Source: Sorangium cellulosum So ce56 (GTDB lineage Bacteria > Myxococcota_A > Polyangia > Polyangiales > Polyangiaceae). Taken from it: a stretch of DNA of 64,000 nucleotides. The stretch spans positions 12,969,780 through 13,033,779 of the forward strand of contig NC_010162.1 in assembly GCF_000067165.1 (NCBI RefSeq). Reading direction: 5' to 3'. Numbering within the stretch: the first letter of the stretch is position 1; every line of letters starts with the position of its first letter. Positions 8,401 to 16,440 of the stretch are shown here, piece after piece. The notes below the pieces were generated by a model. That model was not told the origin of the DNA and ran no database searches. It worked only from the letters and a program-made list of their open reading frames with translations. The position numbers and the translations under genes are program-made.

Positions 8401-9642
8401 TTGTCGATCACCGAGGATGAGGTCTTCGCGCAGGCGGTGGACAACGCAGGATTTCTGTGGAGCCAGCGAGACGGGGCGGCGCGCGATCCGCGGTACGACC
8501 TGAAGGGCCTGGCGGAGGTCGACGGGCGGCTCGCGGCGCAGCTCGATCTGCTCGCGCGAGGCGGGCGCGCGGCGTGGGACGGCTGCGCGGCCGCGGCCGA
8601 GGAAGGGGGGGCGGGCGAGGTGTTCGCGGCGCTCTCGCTCGCGCTCGCGCGGCGGGATCAGGGGGACATCGCGGCGCTCATCGCGCGGGGGATCGATGCG
8701 CCGGCGGTTGCGCGCGGGGTCGTGTCGGCGCTCGGGTGGGCGGCGCCGGAGCTCGTGAAGGACGTGCTGCCAGCGCTGCTCGGCGCGAAGGCAGAGCCGG
8801 CGCTCCGGACCATCGGCATCGCCGCGAGCGCGGTGCGGCGGCGGGATCCGGGGCCGGCGCTCAAGGAGGCGCTCTCCGCAGAGGACGCGCGGCTGCGGGC
8901 CAGGGCGCTCAAAGCGCTCGGGGAGCTCGGGTACGTGGAGGGGCTCGACGATGCGCGGCGGGCGCTCTCGGCCGAGGACGAGGCGGTGCGGTTCTGGGCG
9001 GCGTGGTCGGCGGCGCTGCTCGGGGAGGCGCGGGGCGTCGATGTGCTGCTCGAGATCGCTGCGGGTGGCGGAGCGCTCGCGGAGCGCGCGGCGGGCGTGG
9101 CGTTGCGGCGGCTCGGTCCGCACGCGGGGGCGAGATGGCTGAGGGGGCTCGGTGAATCGCCGGGGACGGCGCGGGCGGCGATCGCGGGGGTGGGGGCGCT
9201 CGGGGATCCGGCGCACGTGCCGTGGCTCATCGAACGGATGAGCGCGCCCAGGCTGGCTCGCCTGGCGGGCGGGGCGCTGTCGTTGATCACGGGCGTGGAG
9301 TTGGTGAGAGAGGAGCTCGAAGGGCCCGAGCTGGAGGAGGCCGGGCCGAGCGACGACCCGGAGGACGAGGACGTGGGGCCCGATCCGGACGACGGGCTCC
9401 TGTGGCCCGACGCGGCGGCCGTGGGGCGGTGGTGGGCGCGGCGGCGAGGGGACTTCGCGGCGGGGAAGAGGCATCTCTGGGGGAGGGGGGTCGATCTGGA
9501 GGGGCTCAACGAGGTGCTGCGGCGCGGGAGCCAACCGGCGAGGGCGGCGGCGGCGATCGAGCGGTGCTTCTTGAGGCCGCGGCTGGGGGTGTTCGAGGTG
9601 CGTGCGCGGGGGGAGGCGCAGCGGGCGGAGCTCGGCGTGTAG
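8401..9642 (+). CDS. TIGR02270-family HEAT-like repeat protein, T6SS-associated
   Basis: The protein is 413 residues from the TTG at 8401, or 423 from a GTG at 8371. It consists of Ala/Leu/Arg-rich helical pairs resembling HEAT repeats (ARLRARALKALGELGYVE, EAVRFWAAWSAALLGEA), then an acidic linker (DDPEDEDVGPDPDDG) and a conserved-looking C-terminus (AAAIERCFLRPRLGVFEVRA). It matches my knowledge of the TIGR02270 group, known from Myxococcus, Geobacter and Pseudomonas near secretion genes. It lies 43 bases after vgrG, so a role as adaptor for VgrG or its cargo is plausible, but the molecular function is not known. Confidence 0.75.
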   Translation: MSITEDEVFAQAVDNAGFLWSQRDGAARDPRYDLKGLAEVDGRLAAQLDLLARGGRAAWDGCAAAAEEGGAGEVFAALSLALARRDQGDIAALIARGIDAPAVARGVVSALGWAAPELVKDVLPALLGAKAEPALRTIGIAASAVRRRDPGPALKEALSAEDARLRARALKALGELGYVEGLDDARRALSAEDEAVRFWAAWSAALLGEARGVDVLLEIAAGGGALAERAAGVALRRLGPHAGARWLRGLGESPGTARAAIAGVGALGDPAHVPWLIERMSAPRLARLAGGALSLITGVELVREELEGPELEEAGPSDDPEDEDVGPDPDDGLLWPDAAAVGRWWARRRGDFAAGKRHLWGRGVDLEGLNEVLRRGSQPARAAAAIERCFLRPRLGVFEVRARGEAQRAELGV

Positions 9643-9760
9643 AGGTAGAGCGCGGCGCGCAGGGGATGAGCGTGCCAGGCCGGCCGCGCGCGCGGCGCGC
9701 TCGTGGCCTGCGTGCGGCCGGGCCTTGCGGCCGGGCGGGGGCGGGACGCAAGCTCCGCGC

Positions 9761-11341
9761 ATGGCGCGCCGCTTCAACACGGCCGGGCCCTGCCGCCCGG
9801 ACTGGCACTACATGATCCCGGCGGAGCGGCGCCTGCCCGAGGCGCCCGGCCTCGTGGAGCAGATGGGCTACTTCGTGGTGCACGCGCCGCGGCAGACGGG
9901 CAAGACGACGGCGCTGCGGGCGCTGGCGCGGCGGCTTACGGCGGCGGGGCGCTTTGCGGCGCTGCTGTTCTCGTGCGAGGAGGGCGAGGCGTGGGGCGAC
10001 GACATCGGCTCGGCGCAGCGGGCGATCCTGCGGGAGATCGATCTCCAAGCGGAGGTGGAGCTGCCGGCGGAGCTCAGGCCGCCGCCGATGTCGCTCGAGG
10101 GAGACGAGGGGCTGCTCCGGGCGAAGCTGTCCGCATGGGCGCGCGCGTGTCCGCGGCCGCTGGTGCTGTTCTTCGACGAGATCGATGCGCTGCGAGGCCA
10201 GAGCCTGATCAGCGTGCTGCGCCAGCTCCGGGCCGGTTTCTCGAACCGTCCAGTGGACTTTCCCGCCTCGGTGGTGCTGTGCGGCCTGCGCGACGTGCGC
10301 GAGTACAAGGCCGCGAGCGGGGGGGATCCAGGCCGGCTCGGCACGGCGAGCCCGTTCAACATCAAGATCGAATCGCTCAGGGTCGGCGACTTCGATTGCG
10401 AGGAGGTGCGCGACCTGTACGGTCAGCACACCGCCGAGACCGGCCAGCTGTTCACGGAGGAGGCCGTCGAGCGCGCGTTCGCGCTGACGGCCGGCCAGCC
10501 CTGGCTGGTGAACGCGCTCGCCCGGGAGATCGTGGAGAAGCTCGCCGTCCCGCCGGACGAGCCGATCACCGTGGCGCACGTCGAGGAGGCGAAGGAGCGG
10601 CTCATCCTCGCCCGCGCGACGCACCTCGATTCGCTCGTCGCGCGGCTGCACGAGCCGCGCATCCGGCGCGTGATCGAGCCGCTCCTCGCGGGCGCGCTGT
10701 CGGCCGGCGGCGACACGTACCAGGACGATCTCCAGTACGCTCGCGACCTCGGGCTGCTCGCCTCGAACAACCCCGCGCGCGTCGCGAACCCCATCTACCG
10801 CGAGGTGATCGCCCGGGTGCTCGCCGGCGATGTCGAGCCGGTGATCCTGGCCGAGCCGAGGCGCTTCGTGCTCCCGGACGGCCGGCTCGACGTGGCGCGG
10901 CTGCTCCAGGAGTTCGCCGCGTTCTGGCGGGAGCACGGCGAGGCGCTCGCCGGGAGCCTCGGCTACCACGAGGTGGCGCCGCAGATCGTGCTGATGGCCT
11001 TCCTGCAGCGGGTGGTGAACGGCGGTGGGACGATCGACCGCGAGTACGGCCTCGGCCGAGGGAGGATCGACCTGCTCGTGCGCTGGCCCTACCGCGACGC
11101 CGAGGGGCGGCGCGCCGTGCAGCGCGCGGCGCTGGAGCTCAAGGTCTGGCGCGAGGGGGAGAAGAGCCCGCTGCCGAAGGGGCTGGCGCAGCTCGACGGG
11201 TACCTCGCGCAGATCGGGCTCGACGAGGGGGTGCTCGTGATCTTCGACCGGCGCAAGGAGGCGGGCGAGATCGACGCGCGCACGCGGTTCGAGGAGGCGA
11301 AGACGCCGTCGGGGAGGCGGGTTACGTTGCTCTGGGCGTAA
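9761..11341 (+). CDS. AAA-type ATPase with C-terminal nuclease-like domain
   Basis: The 526-residue protein has an N-terminal P-loop NTPase region: Walker A APRQTGKTT at about 42-50 and Walker B VLFFDEID at about 135-142, with later GLRDVREY and TAGQPWLVNALA elements typical of AAA/STAND ATPases. The C-terminal part (GRGRIDLLVRW, then LELKVW about 20-30 residues on) has the Asp and Glu-x-Lys spacing of a PD-(D/E)XK nuclease. Such ATPase-nuclease fusions occur in cyanobacteria and myxobacteria without a firmly assigned function; a defence or mobile-element role is possible. Start ATG at 9761. It is separated from the TIGR02270 gene by about 120 bases. Confidence 0.75.
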   Translation: MARRFNTAGPCRPDWHYMIPAERRLPEAPGLVEQMGYFVVHAPRQTGKTTALRALARRLTAAGRFAALLFSCEEGEAWGDDIGSAQRAILREIDLQAEVELPAELRPPPMSLEGDEGLLRAKLSAWARACPRPLVLFFDEIDALRGQSLISVLRQLRAGFSNRPVDFPASVVLCGLRDVREYKAASGGDPGRLGTASPFNIKIESLRVGDFDCEEVRDLYGQHTAETGQLFTEEAVERAFALTAGQPWLVNALAREIVEKLAVPPDEPITVAHVEEAKERLILARATHLDSLVARLHEPRIRRVIEPLLAGALSAGGDTYQDDLQYARDLGLLASNNPARVANPIYREVIARVLAGDVEPVILAEPRRFVLPDGRLDVARLLQEFAAFWREHGEALAGSLGYHEVAPQIVLMAFLQRVVNGGGTIDREYGLGRGRIDLLVRWPYRDAEGRRAVQRAALELKVWREGEKSPLPKGLAQLDGYLAQIGLDEGVLVIFDRRKEAGEIDARTRFEEAKTPSGRRVTLLWA

Positions 11342-11415
11342 TGCGCGGGTGACCGGGCGTGCGGCGCGGCGTCGGAACGGGGCCGGCTGCCTCGCCGAAG
11401 TGCAATTGTAGTACT

Positions 11416-11967
11416 CTAGAACCAGTGATCATCGCTCCATCCCTCCGCCTCCGTGAGGACGACGCCGGTGAGCGAAGCGAACGCCTTTCGAACATCATGC
11501 GCGACGAGGAGCACTGCGGGGGCTTCATCGAGACGGAAAAGCTTCGCACCGTGAGTCCGGCTCTCGTCGATTGCCAAGCTCTGGATGCGGGCGATCTTCT
11601 CCTTGTAAGTCGTGTATTCCGCCCGTCCGTGGTCGATGCAGGCGATCCGCCCGACCACGTTCCAGACAAAGTACGATTCGATCTCGATGTTCGGGCAGAT
11701 TAGCCGAGCATGGTATCCATCGAAATTGTCGATCCCGTTGCGCGAAAGCGCCTCGATGAACCGGCGGCTTACGACAGGGCCGTGCAGCGTCATGAAGTGA
11801 TCTGGATATTCATCCATGGGTGTTTCGACCACGACGCGCTTGACCGTTGCGGCCTCATCAGGGGGGAGCTTGACCCCCTGCATATATTTCGGCAGGAGGC
11901 CGGCGTCAGGCTCCTCTATGCCCGCGACGAGGTCGAGCTCCGGGGCTGGCTCCAGGACATAATGCAT
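11416..11967 (-). CDS. Imm11/MXAN_0049-type immunity protein
   Basis: The 183-residue protein resembles the Imm11 family (DUF1629, immunity MXAN_0049): an N-terminal Tyr/Leu/Pro segment (MHYVLEPAPELDLVAGIEEP), a central GPVVSRRFIEALSRNGIDN stretch and a C-terminal KLFRLDEAPAVLLVAHDVRKAF. Proteins of this family neutralise cognate AHH-type nuclease toxins in kin cells. It lies 16 bases downstream of the AHH toxin gene on the same strand, the usual effector-then-immunity order. Base composition is clearly less GC-rich than in the tss genes, as for the toxin, so the pair was probably acquired as a cassette. It is the last gene of the minus-strand T6SS array. Confidence 0.85.
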   Translation of the reverse strand: MHYVLEPAPELDLVAGIEEPDAGLLPKYMQGVKLPPDEAATVKRVVVETPMDEYPDHFMTLHGPVVSRRFIEALSRNGIDNFDGYHARLICPNIEIESYFVWNVVGRIACIDHGRAEYTTYKEKIARIQSLAIDESRTHGAKLFRLDEAPAVLLVAHDVRKAFASLTGVVLTEAEGWSDDHWF

Positions 11968-11983
11968 CGGCCTTCCTTTTGCC

Positions 11984-12739
11984 TTATTTGCCCTTCTTGA
12001 ACGGTCCTTCGCCGCCCTGGCTTTGCAGTCTTAGGACGGGGAATGTTACGTCTTTGTTCGGGCTTTTCTGTCGATAGAGTCTGATGGCCTCGGATAGTTC
12101 TTTTCTGTGCACGACCCATGACGCGCCGGCCAGGCAAATGAATGCATGGTTCTCGGCCTGCGCTATGAGCTCTTTCAGGTCGTTTTCCCAGTCGCTTTTG
12201 CTCGTCTTCTCGCAGTCTTCGGCGTCGGGTACAATTAGCTCGAGAAGTCGCTGCATCATCGCGGTGCAGGCGTTGAAGTAGCGGTGGTCGTGCCCCGGGC
12301 CGTGGAGCTGCAGCGGCTTGCCTTCGTCGATGGATAGCCAAAAGTTCTCGTAGTCTTGACGCTTTTTGCTCGCCATCTCCGGGAGGCCGATGCAGTTCTT
12401 GTCGCGGTTGGGGTAGAAGCCGACCTTCTTGAGGAAATGATTGAGCCTAAGGATTCTATCCTTGGGGCTCGAATTCGCGTCTTGGACGAGGGTTTTGAGC
12501 GCGATGCAGTGGTGTCCCTGGTATGCGTAGCTCGGGGGGAATGAGTTGTTGTGGTAAATTGATTGCTTTTCGCTTGTTCTTTCGAGGACTCCGGTCATCG
12601 TCCTCCGGTGCCAGTTCGTGTCGCCTGGCGCGACGTCTTTGATGTCCTCTTTTTTGGGATTATCGTGGTTTTTTGAGCAGATGACGCACTCGCCGCTCGT
12701 CATCGCCTGGATGTCCGTGACTGTCTCGCCGACCTGCAT
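11984..12739 (-). CDS. Predicted AHH/HNH-superfamily nuclease, T6SS effector
   Basis: The 251-residue protein carries the AHH-type signature: GHH at 75-77 in YQGHHCIAL, then NCIGLPE at 115-121 and HGPGHDHRYF at 146-155, giving the His and Asn residues expected of the fold. The N-terminus has a Cys pair (GECVIC) and no signal peptide. AHH proteins are predicted treble-clef nucleases that act on nucleic acid in the target cell. The gene sits between a DUF4150 PAAR-like tip (33 bases upstream) and an Imm11 gene (16 bases downstream), the layout of a T6SS cargo cassette like MXAN_0050/0049. Codon use is much more AT-tolerant than in the neighbours, a sign of transfer. Nuclease activity is predicted, not shown. 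Confidence 0.85.
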   Translation of the reverse strand: MQVGETVTDIQAMTSGECVICSKNHDNPKKEDIKDVAPGDTNWHRRTMTGVLERTSEKQSIYHNNSFPPSYAYQGHHCIALKTLVQDANSSPKDRILRLNHFLKKVGFYPNRDKNCIGLPEMASKKRQDYENFWLSIDEGKPLQLHGPGHDHRYFNACTAMMQRLLELIVPDAEDCEKTSKSDWENDLKELIAQAENHAFICLAGASWVVHRKELSEAIRLYRQKSPNKDVTFPVLRLQSQGGEGPFKKGK

Positions 12740-12772
12740 CGCGTCTCGCTCGCTCGCCGCTGCGTCCGGCGT

Positions 12773-13153
12773 TCATCCCATCATGTTTTTCTTGTTATGG
12801 AACAGCGGATCCCCCAGCCGGCACACGTTCTTCCCCTCGAACTTCACGTCGAACGAGTACAGCATGAACTCGCACTCCCCCCGGTTGCACGAGCTCATCA
12901 CGCCGCCGGCCGTCCCCGCCTCGTCGCCGCTCGATTTCGAGTACTTCGCCCCCTTCACCATCGGCATCTTCCCGTCGCACGTGACCTTCTTCGGGCCGTC
13001 CGACGTGTCCGACGCCTGCCCGATGTTCGGATAAGGGATCGGCACCGGCCCGCCGGGGGTCGGCGTCTTGCAGACGTCGGGGAACACCATGCTCATGCCG
13101 CCGCTCTGCTTGTGGACCACCCCGCGCATGTTGGCGAACACCTTCGTTCCCAT
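12773..13153 (-). CDS. DUF4150 PAAR-like spike-tip protein
   Basis: The 126-residue protein matches the DUF4150/PAAR-like group: it begins MGTKVFANMRGVVHKQSGG, followed by FPDVCKTPTPGGPVPIPYPN, a TSDGPKKVTCDGKMPMVKGA segment, and a Cys-containing end (CNRGECEF, VCRLGDPLFHN). PAAR-like proteins cap VgrG and carry effectors. It is stand-alone and directly upstream of the nuclease gene, so it most likely delivers that effector. Its high-GC composition follows the tss genes rather than the toxin, placing the boundary of the imported cassette near 12740-12772. Confidence 0.9.
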   Translation of the reverse strand: MGTKVFANMRGVVHKQSGGMSMVFPDVCKTPTPGGPVPIPYPNIGQASDTSDGPKKVTCDGKMPMVKGAKYSKSSGDEAGTAGGVMSSCNRGECEFMLYSFDVKFEGKNVCRLGDPLFHNKKNMMG

Positions 13154-13186
13154 CGCTCGCTCCTCCTGTCCCTTCCGCTCGCCGAA

Positions 13187-14239
13187 TCACTCCCTGTCCA
13201 GGATCGCCGCGCCGCGCGCCGCCAGATCCGACGGCGCCCACACCAGGCAGCGTGACGGGCGGCGGCCCTCTGCCAGCGACATCGCCGCCAGCCCCACCAG
13301 CATCGCCCCGAGCGCCGCCCCTGCGTCGCCCACGCAATCTGCAGGGTGCTCGATCACGAAGTCTTCGGCGATCCTCTTCTTGTGCCGCGCTATCGCCACC
13401 CCCCACTCCTTGGCAAAGAAGCTCTCGCCGTTGAAGCCGGCATACACCGTCCGTACAGGCCCCCCCGGCGCCGCCGCGAACGCGGTCTTGAGCGCCGCGT
13501 CCAGCCCCTCGCCGCGGTACGGCGCCGCCGTCGTGTAGCGGTGCCCTTCCTCCTCCGCCGTGCCCACCGAGACGAGCCGCGACAGCGGCGTGCGCCCCGA
13601 GCCCGGCCGCGCGAGCAGCAGGAACGCCGCGCCCTCCCCCGGGATGAAACCGTCGAAGATGCCCGCCGCGCGCAGCCGCTCCTCGAGGTCCAGCGTCCCG
13701 AGCAGGTACAGGTCGAGGAGCGTATCCACACCGCCCACCACGACGCGATCATACCGGCGCGCGGAGAGCCCCTCCAGCGCCGCGGCGAGCGCCAGGAAGA
13801 CCCCCGCCCGCCCCGCCGGGAACACCCGGCTCCGCGCCAGATCGAGCTTCACCCCCGCCTGCGCAGCGAGGTGCTCCAGGAAAACCGGCCCCACCGGCGC
13901 GGGACGGCCTCCCGGGAACGCCTCGGGCCCCGCGAGCAGCACCGCCGCCGGTCCGGGCGGAGCGTCCTCGAGGCATGCGCGCAGCGCCGGGCCGGCCAGC
14001 CGCAGCATCCGGATCTGCCGCGCGGTCAGCCCGGCGATCCCCTCGAGCGCAGGCGCGAGCGGCGGCAGATCCGGAGTCGCCACGAGCGCCATGACCAGCG
14101 GATTGAAGCGGCGATCCAGGACCGAGCTCTGCTGGAACCGATCGATCCCCGCCCGGACCGCCGCGCTCGTCACCTCGGCGCTCAGCCCGACAGAGCTCAC
14201 CATCCCCACCCGCAGGATGTCCGCGCCCGGCGCCGCCAT
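13187..14239 (-). CDS. Thiolase-fold (beta-ketoacyl-synthase-like) protein of the T6SS operon, apparently catalytically inactive
   Basis: The 350-residue protein resembles condensing enzymes of the thiolase fold: RYDRVVVGGVDTLLDLYLLG corresponds to the segment after the nucleophile in ketoacyl synthases, GEGAAFLLL to the conserved Gly loop, and ADCVGDAGAALGAMLVGLA to the C-terminal Gly-rich motif. The active-site Cys is not found where expected; the aligned stretch reads FPAGRAGVFLAL. The protein may therefore bind rather than condense acyl groups, or be structural. Its ATG overlaps the TGA of the DUF2169 gene (TGATG), so the two are coupled. Such genes are recurrent partners of DUF2169 in T6SS loci; the role is unproven. 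Confidence 0.75.
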   Translation of the reverse strand: MAAPGADILRVGMVSSVGLSAEVTSAAVRAGIDRFQQSSVLDRRFNPLVMALVATPDLPPLAPALEGIAGLTARQIRMLRLAGPALRACLEDAPPGPAAVLLAGPEAFPGGRPAPVGPVFLEHLAAQAGVKLDLARSRVFPAGRAGVFLALAAALEGLSARRYDRVVVGGVDTLLDLYLLGTLDLEERLRAAGIFDGFIPGEGAAFLLLARPGSGRTPLSRLVSVGTAEEEGHRYTTAAPYRGEGLDAALKTAFAAAPGGPVRTVYAGFNGESFFAKEWGVAIARHKKRIAEDFVIEHPADCVGDAGAALGAMLVGLAAMSLAEGRRPSRCLVWAPSDLAARGAAILDRE

Positions 14240-15270
14240 CACGACCTCCGTCCGCTCAGCTCGATCCGCTTCGCGTCGATCTCCACCAGCTTCACTTTGA
14301 GCGCTCGCTTGTCGCAACCCACCTCGCCCAGCCACACGATCCCGAGCCGCCCCTCGCCAGGCTCGAGCATCACGGTCTGAAGCCGCATGGGCGGCCGCTC
14401 CACGCTGGGTTCGATCGTGACCTTCACGTCGAGATCGCACAGCGGCAGCCGCACATCCCAGGGATCTGGCGAGGCGTTCTGCACCTTGACCGGCTCGCCC
14501 CCGCGCAGGTGGCCCGGACAGACGAGGCCCGGCGAGGCCGCGTTGAAGAAGCGCGCGTCGAAGTCCTTCGGCAGGTACGGCGCCCGCGTCTCCTGCCAGG
14601 CCTCGTCGTAGGTCCCCGCATACCGCTTGCGCGGCTCCCACGAGGGCGCGATGAAGCCGAAACCCGCGGGCGGCGGGCGGTCGCGCGTGCCCGAGATGAG
14701 GTGCGCCGGGTCCTCCAGGTTGGGCAGCCGCCGCACCGCCTTCTCGGGCGGCGCGCTCCGCAGGCCGAAGCCGATGCCCACCGGGTTGCGCTGATCGATC
14801 TCCAGGGGACCCTTCTCGGGATCGTACTTCAGCACGCCGCCGAAGGCGCGCTCGTAGACGAGCGGCGACCGCTCGAACGGGACCGGCGGAGAGATGCGGA
14901 GATCCAGCGGGCCGCGCCATTCCCGGTCGCCGAAGACGCGGACCACCTTGGCGACCGGGCCGACCGCGAGCGACACATCGACCGAAGGCGCCGGGCGCCC
15001 GCGCGGCGCCCACGCCTCGCCGAGCAGCACCACGTCGGTCGCCGGCTTGCCGAGGTGGAGATCGGCGGCGTGCTTCAGGCTGGTCTGTCCAGGCTCGCCC
15101 CAGTACTCGTCCGCGAGCTTCAGCGGCTCCTGCGCCTCGGCGATGCGCAGCGCCCCGCCGCGGAGCGCGAAGGTCGCGCGGACCGCGACGTAGAGCGTGT
15201 CCACCCCGCGAGCGTCCGGGAAGAGCGCGATGTTCGCCTTGAACGCGGTGTTGTTCCTGAGCTGGAGCAT
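14239..15270 (-). CDS. DUF2169 domain protein, T6SS accessory
   Basis: The 343-residue protein begins MLQLRNNTAFKANIALFPD and continues with DTLYVAVRATFAL, then ADEYWGEPGQTSLKHAADL and CPGHLRGGEPVKVQNASP, all typical of DUF2169. The family occurs next to PAAR-like and effector genes and is thought to help load or fold T6SS cargo (established association, mechanism inferred). I chose the ATG at 15270 because the frame above it is Arg/Ser shadow sequence. The stop overlaps the start of the thiolase-fold gene. An 87-base gap separates it from tssG. Confidence 0.88.
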   Translation of the reverse strand: MLQLRNNTAFKANIALFPDARGVDTLYVAVRATFALRGGALRIAEAQEPLKLADEYWGEPGQTSLKHAADLHLGKPATDVVLLGEAWAPRGRPAPSVDVSLAVGPVAKVVRVFGDREWRGPLDLRISPPVPFERSPLVYERAFGGVLKYDPEKGPLEIDQRNPVGIGFGLRSAPPEKAVRRLPNLEDPAHLISGTRDRPPPAGFGFIAPSWEPRKRYAGTYDEAWQETRAPYLPKDFDARFFNAASPGLVCPGHLRGGEPVKVQNASPDPWDVRLPLCDLDVKVTIEPSVERPPMRLQTVMLEPGEGRLGIVWLGEVGCDKRALKVKLVEIDAKRIELSGRRS

Positions 15271-15357
15271 GGGAGTTCGGCGTGAAGAGCGAGCGGGGCG
15301 GCGTGGCGAGCGTCGGTGTGATGAGCGAAGGGCCAAACTGCGGGTCGACCGAGCTCG

Positions 15358-16440
15358 TCAACCAGACCGCGGCGAGGCGCCCGGGCCCGCATCCGGATCG
15401 CCAGCACCCCCGAGCGCCGCCCCCCGCAGCCTCTTCTCGATCGGCTCTCGCCTCCGCGCGCCCCCGCCGAGGCACGCCGTCGTCCCGAGGCGCGCCCCGT
15501 GCCGCCTCCCGAGCCGCGCCGCCGGCGCCTCCTCGGCGCGCAGGCGCAGGAGCACCGTGAAGCTCAGCACCTCGCCCGCATAGAACCGCGTCAGCGCGCA
15601 CAGCGGCTCGAGCAGGTCCCCTCCAGGCAAGCAGCGCAGGTAATCCCGGAGCGACAGCGGCCCCACGACGAGCTCGAACCCCGCCTCCTGGTCCCACGCC
15701 CGCCGCCCCAGGATCGCCCCATGCCCGAGCCCCCGGTTGCGCCCCGAGGGGCCGATCGCCGTCCGATCGCTCTCCTCGATCGGGTGGTACGCCCCGGTCA
15801 GCGGCGCCGCCTCGATCGGCACCCGCAGGTGATGCCGCAGCAGCGCCGTGAGGCCCGCCATCGGCCGCACCTCCCGCGCCACCAGCGCCGCCGGCTCGAG
15901 CAGCGCGCGATCGCTCACCGAGAGCCGCCCGCGCAGCGACGGCAACCCGAGGCCGATCAACGCATAGAGGTACCGCGCGGCGTCGTCCTGCTCCGGAGAC
16001 GCCACGCCGAGCCCGATCCGGTGCCGCTTGCGGATGCGGTAGACCAGCGAGAGCAGGCGATGATTGAAGATGTCCAGGAAATCGCGCAGCGCGAAGTCGC
16101 GCCGCGCCGCGCGCTGGTACACGAGCTCCGCGAACGGCGGCGGCAGCGGCCCGAGCGCGCCCGCGAGGCTCATGAAGCTCGCGGTCAACACCGCCGGCTC
16201 CCCCTCGCGCGCGGGGCGCTCGATCCCGGCCACGTCCGTCTCGGGGAACGCGAGGTCGATCGCGCCGCGCAGCCGCACCGCCTCGGCCGCGGGCTCGGCG
16301 CTCTCGCCCACGCTCCGGCAGCCCTCCGCCCGCGCCTCGAGCAGCGCCACGGCCTGGAAGAAGTCGAAGCGCCGGCCCTCGGCGAAGAGCACGTCCTCCT
16401 CGTCTAGAGGAGCGCCTTCGCGCCTGCCATCGGTTGCCAT
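15358..16440 (-). CDS. tssG: T6SS baseplate protein TssG (ImpH)
   Basis: The 360-residue protein contains TssG hallmarks: FDFFQAVALLEAR near the start, GALGPLPPPFAELVYQRAARRD, LRDFLDIFNHRLLSLVYR, and a C-terminal LGHGAILGRRAWDQEAGFEL with PLSLRDYLRCLPGGDLLEPL. TssG joins TssF, TssE and TssK to build the baseplate wedge around VgrG. The gene starts at the ATG at 16440 inside the end of tssF (37-base overlap), so the two are coupled. The last 40 residues are Gly/Arg/Ala-rich and may be a lineage-specific tail. Confidence 0.94.
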   Translation of the reverse strand: MATDGRREGAPLDEEDVLFAEGRRFDFFQAVALLEARAEGCRSVGESAEPAAEAVRLRGAIDLAFPETDVAGIERPAREGEPAVLTASFMSLAGALGPLPPPFAELVYQRAARRDFALRDFLDIFNHRLLSLVYRIRKRHRIGLGVASPEQDDAARYLYALIGLGLPSLRGRLSVSDRALLEPAALVAREVRPMAGLTALLRHHLRVPIEAAPLTGAYHPIEESDRTAIGPSGRNRGLGHGAILGRRAWDQEAGFELVVGPLSLRDYLRCLPGGDLLEPLCALTRFYAGEVLSFTVLLRLRAEEAPAARLGRRHGARLGTTACLGGGARRREPIEKRLRGAALGGAGDPDAGPGASPRSG

